Assembly: GCA_018398585.1 (NCBI GenBank) | Contig: JAGTTD010000003.1 | Span: 11,602,637-11,666,636, forward strand | Origin: Simmondsia chinensis | Taxonomy: Eukaryota; Streptophyta; Magnoliopsida; Caryophyllales; Simmondsiaceae | DNA length: 64,000 nt | Direction: 5' to 3' | In this document: piece after piece, positions 41,001 through 56,990 of the stretch | How positions within the stretch are numbered: the first letter of the stretch is position 1 | Layout of the letters: every line of letters starts with the position of its first letter | The notes under the pieces: generated by a model | The model's input: the letters and a program-made list of their open reading frames with translations, nothing else | What the model was told of the DNA's origin: nothing | Databases searched by the model: none | Program-made: the position numbers and the translations under genes

Positions 41001-43231
41001 TTTAACCCAATCATACAAGGTGTATGATTAATCACATACCGCTAATGACTCGAAACACACCTAAACAAGTTGATTTCACACCATTGAAACCTATCATAAA
41101 CGGTATATGATTGATCAAACACCACTAATTACTTAAAACTCACTAACACAAGTCGATTTCATACCATTTAAGCAAAATATATAAGGTGTATGATCAATCA
41201 TACACCATTAATGACTTGAAACATGCCTAAACAAGTTGATTTCACACCATTAAAATCGATCACACAAGATGTCTGGTTAATCATACCCCACTAGATACTT
41301 GAAACACACCTAAACAAGTTGATTTCACACCATTAAAACCTAGCATACAAGGTGTACGACAGATCATGCACCACTAATTACTTAAAACACAAGTTGATTT
41401 CGCACCATTAAAACCAATAATACGCGGTGTATGGTTAATCATACACCACTAATTGCTTAAAACACACTAACACAAGTTGATTTCACACTATTTGAACCTA
41501 TCATACATGGTTTGTGATTAATTATACACCATTAGTGACTTGAAAAGTACATAAACAAGTGCATTTCACACCACTAAAACCTATCATAAACGGTGTACGA
41601 TTGATTATACACAACTAATTACTTTAAACACACTAACACAAGTTTATTTCACACCATTTAAACCGATCATACACGGTGTATGATTAATCATACACCATTA
41701 ATGACTTGAAACACATCTAAACAAGTTGATTTCACAACATTAAAACTTATCATAAACGTTGTATGAGCAAGTATACACTGTTAATGACTTGAAACACACC
41801 TAAATAAGTTGATTTTACACCATTAAAACGTATCATATACGGTGTATGATTTATCATACATTACTAATTACTTGAAATACACCCAAACCAGTTGATTTCA
41901 CACCTTTAAAACCTATCACACTAGGTGTATGATTGATCATGCACCACTAATTACTTAGAACAAACTAACACAAGTTGATTTCATGCCATTCCAACCAATC
42001 ATACACGGTTTATGATTAATCATACACTATTAGGGACTTGAAATACACCTAAACAAGTAGATTTCACACCAATAAAACCTATCATACACGGTGTATGATT
42101 GATTACACACCACTAATTACTTTAAACACACTAACACGAGTTGATTTCACATCACTTAAACCAATCATATACAGTGTATAATTAATCTGACACCATTAAT
42201 TACTTGAAACACTCCTAAATAAGTTGATTTCACACCATTAATACCAATCATACATGGTGTATGATTAATCATACACCACTAATTACTTAAAACTCCCTAA
42301 CACAAGTCGATTTCACACCATTTAAACCAATCATAAATGGCGTATGATCAATCATACACCATTAGTGACGTTAAACACGCCTAAACAAGTTGATTTCAAA
42401 CAATTTAAATCGATAGTACACTGAGTCTAGTAGATCATACACCACTTGTTACATGAAACACACCTAAACAATTTGATTTCACACCATTAAAACCGATCGT
42501 ACACGGTGTATGATTGATCATACACCACTAATTACTTAAAACACACTAATACAGGTTGATTTCACACTATTTGAACCAATTATACACGGTTTATGATTAA
42601 TCATACCCCATTAGCAACTCGAAAGACACCTAAACAAGTTGATTTCACACCATTAAAACCTATCATACACGATGTATGATTCATTATACACCAATAATTA
42701 GTTTAAACACAGACACAAGTTGATTTCACACCATTTAAGCCACTCATACACGGTGTATGATTAATCATATACCATTAATGACTCTAAACACACCTGAACA
42801 AGTTGATTTCACACCATTAAAACCAATCATGCACGGTATATGACTGATCATACACATTTAATTACTTAAAATACACTAACACAAGTTGATTTCACACCAT
42901 TTAAACCAATTATGTACGGTGTATGATTTGTCATACACCATTATTGACTTGAAACACACCTAAACTAGTTGATTTCAAATCTTTAAAACCTATCATACAC
43001 GGTATATAATTGATTATGCACCACTAATTACATGAAAGACAGCTAGATAAGTTGATTTCACACCATTAATACCAATCATACACGGTGTATGGTTAATCAT
43101 ACACCTCTAATTACAAAAAACACACCTAAATAAGTTGATTTCACACCATTTGAACCTATCATACATAGTGTCTGATTGATTATACACCACTAATTAGTTC
43201 AAACACACTGACACAAGTTGATTTCACACCA
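41001..43231 (-). repeat. 2.23-kb tandem duplication, first copy
   Basis: Begins TTTAACCCAATCATACAAGG and repeats 2231 bp later at 43232. Markers such as CGCACCATTAAAACCAATAA (41401 and 43632) keep the same spacing. Confidence 0.92.
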
Positions 43232-45470
43232 TTTAACCCAATCATACAAGGTGTATGATTAATCACATACCGCTAATGACTCGAAACACACCTAAACAAG
43301 TTGATTTCACACCATTGAAACCTATCATAAACGGTATATGATTGATCAAATACCACTAATTACTTAAAACTCACTAACACAAGTCGATTTCATACCATTT
43401 AAGCAAAATATATAAGGTGTATGATCAATCATACACCATTAATAACTTGAAACACGCCTAAACAAGTTGATTTCCCACCATTAAAATCGATCACACAAGA
43501 TGTCTGGTTAATCATACCCCACTAGATACTTGAAACACACCTAAACAAGTTGATTTCACACCATTAAAACCTAGCATACAAGGTGTACGACAGATCATGC
43601 ACCACTAATTACTTAAAACACAAGTTGATTTCGCACCATTAAAACCAATAATACGCGGTGTATGGTTAATCATACACCACTAATTGCTTAAAACACACTA
43701 ACACAAGTTGATTTCACACTATTTGAACCTATCATACATGGTTTGTGATTAATTATACACCATTAGTGACTTGAAAAGTACATAAACATTTTCAAGTGCA
43801 TTTCACACCACTAAAACCTATCATAAACGGTGTACGATTGATTATACACAACTAATTACTTTAAACACACTAACACAAATTCATTTCACACCATTTAAAC
43901 CGATCATACACGGTGTATGATTAATCATAAACCATTAATGACTTGAAACACATCTAAACAAGTTGATTTCACAACATTAAAACTTATCATAAACGTTGTA
44001 TGAGCAAGTATAAACTGTTAATGACTTGAAACACACCTAAATAAGTTGATTTTACACCATTAAAACGTATCATATACGGTGTATGATTTATCATACACCA
44101 CTAATTACTTGAAATACACCCAAACCAGTTGATTTCACACCTTTAAAACCTATCACACTAGGTGTATGATTGATCATGCACCACTAATTACTTAGAACAA
44201 ACTAACACAAGTTGATTTCATGCCATTCCAACCAATCATACACAGTTTATGATTAATCATACACTATTAGGGACTTGAAATACACCTAAACAAGTAGATT
44301 TCACACCAATAAAACCTATCATACACGGTGTATGATTGATTACACACCACTAATTACTTTAAACACACTAACACGAGTTGGTTTCACATCACTTAAACCA
44401 ATCATATACAGTGTATGATTAATCTGACACCATTAATTACTTGAAACACTCCTAAATAAGTTGATTTCACACCATTTATACCAATCATACATGGTGTATG
44501 ATTAATCATACATGGTGTATGATTAATCATACACCACTAATTACTTAAAACTCCCTAACACAAGTCGATTTCACACCATTTAAACCAATCATAAATGGCG
44601 TATGATCAATCATACACCATTAGTGACGTTAAACACACCTAAACAAGTTGATTACAAACAATTTAAATCGATAGTACACTGTGTCTAGTAGATCATACAC
44701 CACTTGTTACATGAAACACACCTAAACAATTTGATTTCACACCATTAAAACCGATCGTACACGGTGTATGATTGATCATACACCACTAATTACTTAAAAC
44801 ACACTAATACAGGTTGATTTCACACTATTTGAACCAATCATACACGGTTTATGATTAATCATACCCCATTAGCAACTCGAAAGACACCTAAACAAGTTGA
44901 TTTCACACCATTAAAACCTATCATACACGATGTATGATTCATTATACACCACAAATTAGTTTAAACACAGACACAAGTTGATTTCACACCATTTAAGCCA
45001 CTCATACACGGTGTATGATTAATCATACACCATTAATGACTCTAAACACACCTGAACAAGTTGATTTCACACCATTAAAACCAATTATGCACGGTATATG
45101 ACTGATCATACACATTTAATTACTTAAAATACACTAACACAAGTTGATTTCACACCATTTAAACCAATTATATACGGTGTATGATTTGTCATACACCATT
45201 ATTGACTTAAAACACACCTAAACTAGTTGATTTCAAATCTTTAAAACCTATCATACACGGTATATAATTGATTATGCACCACTAATTACATGAAAGACAG
45301 CTAGATAAGTTGATTTCACACCATTAATACCAATCATACACGGTGTATGGTTAATCATACACCTCTAATTACAAAAAACACACCTAAACAAGTTGATTTC
45401 ACACCATTAAAACCTATCATACATAGTGTCTGTTTGATTATATACCACTAATTAGTTTAAACACACTGAC
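43232..45470 (-). repeat. 2.23-kb tandem duplication, second copy
   Basis: Nearly identical to the first copy, but with a 6-bp insertion near 43788 and a 21-bp core duplication at 44483-44531. Spacing to the first copy therefore grows from 2231 to 2258 bp across the unit. Confidence 0.9.
44483..44531. repeat. Monomer with a duplicated 21-bp core, absent from the sister copy
   Basis: The step CATGGTGTATGATTAATCATA occurs twice here and once at the equivalent place near 42252. This dates the gain to after the 2.23-kb duplication. Confidence 0.9.
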
Positions 45471-46974
45471 ACAAGTTGATGTCACACCATTTAAACCAAT
45501 CATACAAGGTGTATGATTAATCATATACCGCTAATGACTTGAAACAGACCTAAACAAGTTGATTTCACACCATTGAAACCTATCATACACGGTATATGAT
45601 TGATCAAACACCACTAATTACTTAAAACTCACTAACACAAGTTGATTTCATACCACTTAAGAAAAATATACACGGTGTATGATCAATCATACACCATTAA
45701 TGACTTGAAACACGCCTAAACAAGTTGATTTCACACCATTAAAATCAATCACACAAGATGTCTGGTTGATCGTACCCCACTAGATACTTGAAACACACCT
45801 AAACAAGTTGATTTCACACCATTGAAACCTAGCATACAAGGTGTATGACAGCTCATGCACCACTAATTACTTAAAACACACTAACACAAGTTAATTTCAA
45901 ACCATTTAAACCAATCATACACGGTATATGATTAATCATACACAATTAGTGACATGAAACACACCTAAACAAGTTGATTTCGCACCATTAAAACCTATCG
46001 TACACGGTGTTTGATTGATTATACACAACTAATTACCTTAGACACACAAACACAAGTTGATTTCACACCATTTAAACCATTTGTACATGGTGTATGATTA
46101 ATCAGACGCCATTAATTACTTGACGCACTCCAAAACAAGTTGATTTTACACCATTAAAACCAATCATACACGGTGTATGGTTAATCATACACAACTAATT
46201 ACTTAAAACTCACTAACACAAGTTGATTTCACACCATTTAAACCAATTGTACACAATGTATGATCAATCATATATCATTAATGACTTGAAACACGCCTAG
46301 ACAAGTTGATTTCACACCATAAAAATCGACCATACACGGCGTCTGGTTGATCATACATCACTTGTTGCTTGAAACACACCTAAACAAGTTCATTTCACGC
46401 CATTAAAACCTATCACACGCGGTGTATGATTGATTACACACCAGTAATTACTTTAAACACACCGACACAAGTTGATTTCACACCATTTAAACCAATCATA
46501 TCCGGTATATGATTAATCATATACCATTAATGACGTGAAACACACCTGAATAATTTAATTTCAGACCATTAAAGCCTATCATACACGGCGCATGATTGAT
46601 TATACACCACTAATTACCTTAAACACACTAACACAAGTTTATTTCACACCATTAAAACCAATCATACACGGTTTATGGTTAATCATGCACCACTAATCGC
46701 TTAAAACACACAAACAAAAGTTCATTTCACACTATTTGAACCAATCATACACGGTTTGTGATTAATCATACACCATTAGTGACTTGAAAAATACCTAAAC
46801 AAGTTGATTTCACACCATTAAAACCTATCATAAACGGTGTATGATTGATTATATACCACTAATTACTTTTAACACACTGACATAAGTTTATTTCACCCCA
46901 TTTGAGCCAATAATATACGGTGCACTATTGATCATACACCATTAAGTACTTGAAACACATCTAAACAAGTTGAT

Positions 46975-49900
46975 TTCATAACATTAAAACCTATCATACA
47001 CACTGTATGATTGATTACACACCACTAATTACTTTAAACACACTGACACAAGTTGATTTCACACCATTTAAACCAATCACATACAGTGTATGATTAATCA
47101 GACACCATAAATGACTTGAAACAATCCTAAACAAGTTGATTTCACGCTATTAAAACCAATCATACACGGTGTATGATTAATCATACACCACTAAATACTT
47201 AAAACCACTAACACAAGTCGATTTTGCACCATTTAAACCAATCATACACAGTGTATGACCAATCATACACCATTAATGACATTAAACACGCCTAAACAAG
47301 TTGATTTCACAGCATTAAAATCGATCATGCACGGTGTCTAGTTGATCATACACCACAAGTTACTGGAAACACACCTAAACAAGTTGATTTTATACCATTA
47401 AAACCTATCATTCTAGGTGTATGGTTGATCATGAACCACTAATTACTTAAAACACACTAACACAAGTTGATTCACGCCATTTAAACCATTAATACACAGT
47501 TCATGATTAATCACACACTCTTAGTGAGTTGAAACACACCTAAACAAGTTGATTTCAAACCATTAAAACCTATCATACACAGTGTATGATTGATTACACA
47601 CCACTAATTACTTTAAACACACTGACACAAGTTGATTTCACACCATTTAAACCAATCGTATACAGTGTATGATTAATCAGACACCATTAATGACTTGAAA
47701 CACTCCTATACAAGTTGATTTCACGCCATTAAAACCAATCATACACGGTGTATGATTAATCATAAACCACTAATTACTTAAAACCACTAAAACAAGCCGA
47801 TTTTGCACCATTTAAAGCAATCATACACAGTGTATGACCAATCATACACCATTAATGACGTGTAACACACCTAAACAAGTTGATTTCACCGCATTAAAAT
47901 CGATCATACACGGTGTCTAGTTGATCATACACCACTAGTTACTTGAAACACACCTAAACAAGTTGATTTCACACCATTAAAACCTATCATGCACGGTGTA
48001 TGACTGATCGTACACCACTAATTACTTCGAGCACACTAACACAAGTTGAGTTCATACAATTTAAACTAATCATATATGGTGTATGATTAATCATACACCA
48101 TTAATGACTTGAAACACACATAAACAAGTTGATTTCACACCAGTAAAACCTATCATATACGGTGTATGATTGATTATGCTCCACTGATTACTTGAAACAC
48201 ACCTAGACAAGTTGATTTCACACAATTAAAACCAATCATACACGGTTTATGGTTAATCATACACCTCTAATTGCTTAAAACACACTAACACAAGCTGATT
48301 TCACACTATTTGACCAAATCATACACAGTTTATGATTAATTATGCGCCATTAGTGACTTCAAACACACCTTAACAGGTCGATTTCACACCATTAAAACCT
48401 ATCGTACACAGTGTATGATTGATTATACAGCACTAATTACTTTAAACACACTGACACCAGTCGATTTCACACCATTTAAACCCATCATACATGGCTTATG
48501 ATTAATCATACACCATTAATGACTTGAAACACACCTAAACAAGTTGATTTCACACCATCAAAACCTATCATACACAATATATGATTGATCATACGCCATT
48601 AATTACTTGAAACACACCTAGACAAGTGGATTTCACACCATTAAAACCAATTGTACATGGTGTATGGTTAATCATACCCCACTAATTACTTAAGACACAC
48701 TAACACAAGTTGATTTCACACAATTTGAATAAATTATACACAGTTTGTGATTAATCATACACCATTAGGGACTTGAAACACCCGTAAACAAGTTGGTTTT
48801 ACACCATTAAAACCTATCATAAATGGTGTATGATTGATTATACCCCACCAATTGCTTTAAACACACTGAAACAAGTTGATTTCATACCATTTAAACCAAT
48901 CATACACCATTAATGACATGAAACACATCCAAACAAGTTCATTACACAATATTAAAAACTATCAAGCATTGTGTATGATGAAGTATACACCATTAATGAC
49001 TTGGAACACACCTAAACAAGTTGATTTTACTCCATTAAAACCTATCATACATGGTGTATGATTGATTATATACCACTAATTACTTAAAACACACTAACAC
49101 AAGTTGATTTCGCCCATTAAAACCAATAATACGCGGTGTATGGTTAATCATACTCCAGTAATTGCTTAAAACACACTAACACAAGTTGATTTCACACTAT
49201 GTGAACCTATCATACACGGTTTTTGATTAATTATACACCATTAGTGATTTGAAAAATACATAAACAAGGGCATTTCACACCACTAAAACCTATCATAAAA
49301 AGTGTATGATTGATTATACACTACTAATTACTTTAAACACACTAACACAAGTTTATTGCACACCATTTAAACCAATCATACAGGGTGTACGATTAATTGT
49401 GCACCATTAATGACTTGAAACATATCTAAACAAGTTGATTTCACAACATTAAAACCTATCATAAACGTTGTATTATCTAGTATACAGTGTTAATGACTTG
49501 AAACACACCTAAACAAGTTGATATTACACCATTAAAACATATCATGCATGGTGTATGATTGATCATACACCACTTATTACTTGAAATACACCTTAACCAA
49601 TTGATTTCACACCTTTAAAACCTATCATACAAGGTGTATGATTGATCATGCACCAATAATTACTTAGAAAACACTAACATCAATTGATTTCAGGCCATTT
49701 AAACCAATCATACACAGTTTATGATCAATCATACACTACTAGTGACTTGAAATACACCTAAACAAGTAGATTTCACACTAATAAAACCTATCATATATGG
49801 TGTATGATTGATTACACACCACTAATTACTTTAAACACACTGACACGAGTTTATTCACATCACTTAAACCAATCATATACAGTTTATGCTTAATCTGACA

Positions 49901-52900
49901 CCATTAATTACTTGAAACACTCCTAAATAAGTTGATTTCACACTATTAATACCAATCATACATGGTGTATGATTAATCTTACACCAGTAATTACTTAAAA
50001 CTCACTAACACAAGTCGATTTCACACCATTTAAACCAATCATAAATGGCGTATGATCAATCATACACCATTAGTGACGTTAAACACGCCTAAACAAGTTG
50101 ATTTCAAACAATTTAAATCGATAGTACATTGTGTCTAGTTGATCATACACCACTAGTTACATGAAACACACCTAAACAATTTGATTTCACACCATTAAAA
50201 CCGATCGTACACGGTGTATGATTGATCATACACCACTAATTACTTAAAACATACTAATACAAGTTGAGTTCACACTATTTGAACCAGTCATACATGGTTT
50301 ATGATTAATCATACCCCATTAGTGACTCGAAAGACACCTAAACAAGTTGATTTCACACCATTAAAACCCATCATACACGATGTATGATTCATTATACACC
50401 ATAAATTAGTTTAAACACAGACACAGGTTGATTTCACACCATTTAAGCCAATCATACACCACTAGTTACTTGAAACACACCTAAACAAGTTGATTTTGCT
50501 CCATTAAAACCTATCATACGTGGTATATGACTGATCATACACCATTAATTACTTAGAGCACACTAACACAAGTTGAGTTCATACAATTTAAACCAATCAT
50601 ATATGGTGTATGATTAATCATACACCATTAATGACTTTAAACACACATAAACAAGTTGATTTCACACCAGTAAAACCTATCATACGCGGTGTATGATTGA
50701 TTATGCTCCACTGATTTCTTGAAACACAACTAGACAAGTTGATTTCACACAATTAAAACCAATCATACACGGTTTATGGTTAATCATACACCTCTAATTG
50801 CTTAAAACACACTAACACAAGTTGATTTCACACTATTTGAACAAATCATACACAGTTTATGATTAATCATGCGCAATTAGTGACTTCAAACACACCTTAA
50901 CATGCCGATTTCAAACCATTAAAACCTATCGTACACAGTGTGTATGGTTGATTATACAGCACTAATTACTTTAAACACACTGACACAAGTTGATTTCACA
51001 CCATTTAAACCAATCATGCATGGTTTATGATTAATCATACACCATTAATGACTTGAAACACACCCAAACAAGTTGATTTCACACCATCAAAACCCATCAT
51101 ACACAATATATGATTGATCATACGCCATTAATTACTTGAAACACAACTAGACAAGTTGATTTCACACCATTAAAACCAATTGTACATGGTGTATGGGTAA
51201 TCATACCCCATTAATTACTTAAAACACACCCACACAAGTTGATTTCACACAATTTGAACAAATTATACACAGTTTTTGATTAATCATACACCATTAGGGA
51301 CTTGAAACACACCTAAACAAGTTGATTTTACACCCTTAAAACCTATCGTACACTGTGTATGATTGATTATACCCCACTAATTACTTTAAACACACTGAAA
51401 CAAGTTGATTTCATACCATTTAAACCAATCATACACCATTAATGACATGAAACACATCCAAACAAGTTCATTACACAATATTAAAAGCTATCATGTATTG
51501 TGTATGATCAAGTATTCACCATTAATGACTTGAAACACACCTAAACAAGTTGATTTTACTGCATTAAAACCTATCATATACGGTGTATGATTGATTATAC
51601 ACCACTAATTACATAAAACACACTAACACAAGTTGATTTCACACCATTAAAGCCAATCATACGCTGTGTATGGTTAATCATACACCACTAATTGCTTAAA
51701 ATACACTAACACAAGTTGATTTCACACTATTTGAACCAATCGTACACGGTGTGTGATTAATTATACACCATTAGTGACTTGAAAAATACAAAAACAAGTT
51801 GGTTTCACACCACTAAAACCTATCATAAACGGTGTATGATTGATTATACACCACTAATTACTTTAAACACACGGACACAAGTTTATTTCACACCATTCAA
51901 ACCAATCATATAGGGTGTACGATTAATCATACACCATTAATGACTTGAAACACATCTAAACAAGTTGATTTCACAACATTAAAACCTATCATACATGTTG
52001 TATGATCACGCATACACTGTTAATGACTTGAACACCCCTAAACAAGTTGATTTTACACCATTAAAACGTATCATACCTGGTGTATGATTGATCATACACC
52101 ACTAATTTCTTGAAATACACCTAAACCAATTGATTTCACACCATTAAAACCTATCATACAAGGTGTATTATTGATCATGCACCCCTAATTACTTAGAACA
52201 CACTAACACAAGTTGATTTCAAGCCATTTAAACCAGTCATACACAGTTTATGATTAATCATACACTATTAGTGACTTGAAATACACCTAAACAAGTACAT
52301 TTCACCCCAACAAAACCTAGCATACACGTTGTATGATCAAGTATACACCATTAATTACTTGAAACACACCTAAACAAGTTGATTTTACACCATTAAAACC
52401 TATCATACACGGTGTATGATAGATTATACGCCGCTAATTACTTGAAATATGCCTAAACTAGTGAATTATACACCATTAAAACCTATCATACTAGGTGTAC
52501 GGTTGATCATGCACCACTAATTACTTAAAACACACTAACACAAGTTGATTCACGCCATTTAAACGTATAATACACAGTTCATGATTAATCTCACACTTTT
52601 AGTGAGTTGAAACACACCAAAACAAGTTGATTTCAAACCATTAGAACCTATCATACACAATATATGATTGATTACACACCACTAATTACTTTAAACACAC
52701 TGACACAAGTTGATTTCACACCATTTAAACCAATCATAAACAGTGTATGATTAATCAGACACCGTTAATGACTTGAAACACTCCTAAACAAGTTGATTTC
52801 ACGCCATTAAAATCAATCATACACGGTGTATGATCAATCATACACCACTAATTACTTAAAACCCACTAACACAAGTCGATTTCGCACCATTTAAACCAAT

Positions 52901-55250
52901 CATACCCAGTGTATGACCAATCATACACCATTAATGACGTTAAACACGCCTAAACAAGTTGATTTCACAGCATTAAAATCGATCATACACGGTGTCTGGT
53001 TGATCATACATCACTAGTTACTTGAAACACACCTAAACAAGTTGATTTCACACCCTTAAAACCTATTATACACCGTGTATGACTGATCATTCACCACTAA
53101 TTACTTAGAGCACAATGACACAAGTTGAATTCATACAATTTAAACCAATCATATATGGTGTATGATTAATCATACACCATTAATGACTTCAAACACACAT
53201 AAACAAGTTGATTTCACACCAGTAAAACCTATCATACGGTGTATGATTGATTATGCTGCACTGATTACTTGAAACACACCTAGACAAGTTGATTTCACAC
53301 AATTAAAGCCAATCATACACGGTTTATGGTTAATCATACACCTCTATTTGCTTAAAACACACTAACACAAGTTGATTTCACACTATTTGAACAAATCATA
53401 CACAGTTTATGATTAATCACGCGCCATTAGTGACTTCAAACACACCTCAACAAGTCGATTTCACACCATTAAAACCTATCGTACACGGTGTATGGTTGAT
53501 TATAGAGCATTAATTACTTTAAACACACTGACACAAGTTGTTTTCACACCATTTAAACCAATCATGCATGGTTTATGATTAATCATATACCATTAATGAC
53601 TTGAAACACACCCAAACAAGTTGATTTCACACCATCAAAACCTATCATACACAATATATGATTGATCATACGCCATTAATTACTTGAAACAGAACTAGAC
53701 AAGTTGATTTCACACCATTAAAACCAATTGTACATGGTGTATGGTTAATCATACCCCACTAATTACTTAAAACACACCTACACAAGTTGATTTCACACAA
53801 TTTGAATAAATTATACACAGTTTTTGATTAATCATACACCATTAGGGACTTGAAACACAGCTAAAAAAGTTGATTTCACACCATTAAAACCTATCATACA
53901 CGGTGTATGATTGATTATACCCACTAATTACTTTAAACACACTAAAACAAGTTGATTTCATACCATTTTAACCAATCATACACGGTGTACGATTAATGTA
54001 CACCATTAATGACATGAAACACATCCAAACAAGTTCATTACACAATATTAAAACCTATCATGCATTGTGTATGATCAAGTATACACCATTAATGACTTGA
54101 AACACACCTAAACAAGTTGATTTTACTCCATTAAAACCTATCATACACGGAGTATGATTGATTATACACCACTAATTACATAAAACACACTAACACAAGT
54201 TGATTTCACACTATTAAAACCAATCATACGCGGTGTATGGTTAAGCATACACCACTAATCGCTTAAAACACACTAACACAAGTTGATTTCACAATATTTG
54301 AACCAATCATACACAGTTTGTGATTAATTTTACACCAATAGTGACTTGAAAAATACATAAACAAGTTGATTTCACACCACTAAAACCTATCATAAACGGT
54401 GTATGATTGATTATACACCACTAATTACTTTAAACACACTGACACAAGTTTATTTCACACCATTTAAGCCAATCATATATAGTGTACGATTAATCATACA
54501 CCATTATTGACTTGAACCACATCTAAACAAGTTGATTTCACAACATTAAAACCTATCATACATGTTGTATGATCAAGTATACACTGTTAATGGCTTGAAA
54601 CACCCCTATACAAGTTGATTTTATACCATTAAAACGTATCATACATGGTTTATGATTGATCATACCCCACTAATTACTTGAAATACACCTAAACCAATTG
54701 ATTTCACACCATTAAAACCTATCATACAAGGTGTATGATTGATCTTGCACCACTAATTACTTAGAACACACTAACACATGTTGATTTCAAGCCATTTAAA
54801 CCAATCATACGCAGTTTATGATTAATCATACACTATTAGTGACTTGAAATACACCTAAACAAGTAGATTTCACACCAATAAAACCTATCATACACGGTGT
54901 ATGATTGATTACACACCACTATTTACTTTGAACACACTGACAGAAGTTGATTTCACATCACTTAAACCAATCATATACAGTGTATGATTAATCAGACACC
55001 ATTAATTACTTGAAGCACCCCTAAACAAGTTGATGTCACACCATTAATACCAATCATACACCACTAATTACTTAAAACCCACTAACACAAGTCGATTTCA
55101 CACCATTTAAACCAATCATAAATGGCGTATGATCAATCATACACCATTAGTGACGTTAAACACGCCTAAACAACTTGATTTCACACAATTTAAATCGATC
55201 ATACACGGTGTCTAGTTGATCATACACCACTAGTTACATGAAACACACCT
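46975..55250 (-). repeat. Higher-order region: about 2.55-kb unit in three copies
   Basis: The marker CAAGTTCATTACACAATATT falls at 48934, 51463 and 54030 (steps of 2529 and 2567 bp), with an older relative at 37928. Neighbouring markers (ACACAATATATGATTGATC, and a TAATCATACC core variant) follow the same spacing. A block near 36.06-38.51 kb has the same marker order, so this unit also existed upstream. Confidence 0.85.
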
Positions 55251-56867
55251 AAACAATTTGATTTCACACCATTAAAACCGATCAAACACGGTGTATGATT
55301 GATCATACACCACTAATTACTTAGAACACACTAACACAGGTTGAGTTCATACCATTTAAACCAATCATATACGGTGTATGATTAATCATACACCATTAAT
55401 GACTTGAAACACACATAAACAAGTTTATTTCACACAAGTAAAACCTATCATACACGGTGTATGATTGATTATGCACCACTAATTACTTGAAACACACCTA
55501 GACAAGTTGATTTCTCACAATTAAAACCAATTATACACGGTGTATGGTCAATCATACACGGTGTATGGTTAATCATACACCTCTAATTGCTAAAAACACA
55601 CTAACACAAGTTGATTTCACACTATTTGAACAAATCACACACGGTTTATGATTAATCATGCGCCATTAGTGACTTGAAACACACCTTAACAAGTCGATTT
55701 CACACCATTAAAACCTATCACACACGGTGTATGATTGATTATACAGCACTAATTACTTTAAACACACTGGCACAAGTTGATTTCACGCCATTAAAACCTA
55801 TCATACACGGTGTTTGATTAATCATACACCATTAATTACTTAGAACACACTAACACAAGTTGAGTTCATGCCATTTAAACTAATCATACACGGTGTATGA
55901 ATAATCATAAACCATTAATGACTTGAAACACACATAAACAAGTTGATTTCACACCATTAAAATCGATCATACACGGTGTATGATTAATTATTCGCCACTA
56001 ATTACTTAATACACCCTAACACAAGTTGATTTCACACCATTAATGCCAATCATACTCGCTGTATGGTCAACCATACACCAATAATTACTTAAAACACACT
56101 AACATAGGTTTATTTCACACCATTAAAACCAATAATAGATGGTATATGGTTAATCATACACCACTAATTACTTGAAACGTACTAACACAAGTTGATTTCA
56201 CACTATCTGAACCAATCATGCACGATTTATGATTAATCAAACCACATTATTGACTTGAAAGACACCTAAAAAAGTTGATTTCACACCATTAAAACCTATC
56301 ATACATGGTGTATGATTGATTGTACACCACTAATTGCTTTATACGCACTGACACAAGTTGATTTCACACCATTTAAACCAATCATACACGGTTTATGATT
56401 AATCATATACCATTAATGACTTGAAACACACCTAAACTAGTTGATTTCACACCATTAAAACCTATCATACACTGTGTATGATTGATCATACAGCACTAAT
56501 TACTTGAAACACACCTACACTAGTTGATTTTGAACCATTAATACCCATCATAGATGATGTATGATTGATTATACGCCACTAATTACTTCAAACACACTAA
56601 CAGAAGTGGATTTCACACCATTAAAACCAATTATACACGATGTACAATTAATACACCACTAATTACTTGAAAAACACCAACATACCATGATAATACACCA
56701 TTTAAATCAATCATACACAGCTGTATGATTAATCATGCACCATTAACGACTTAAAAAACACCAACACGATATGATAATACACCATTTAAACCAATCATAC
56801 ACGGTATATGATTAATCATACACCATTAATGAGTTGAAACATACCAAAACAACATTATAATACACCA

Positions 56868-56990
56868 TTTACATCAATCATACACCATAAATGACTTGTA
56901 ACACAACAACCTCATATGATAGAGATCTAATAGGGACCAATGCATGAAATGATTATTTTACCATCAATGTCTGATCTGATTAATCATACA
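56868..56990 (-). repeat. Boundary segment inside the array, copy 1
   Basis: CATATGATAGAGATCT, GCATGAAATGATTATTTTAC and CAATGTCTGATCTG, the inverted form of 13045-13145. It is flanked on the left by edge-type monomers (CATGATAATACACC variants). Confidence 0.93.

Noticed and set aside
48876..49061. 61-aa ORF in the array
   Set aside because: The protein is itself periodic (SYTINDMKH, then MKYTPLMTWN) because it is translated satellite.
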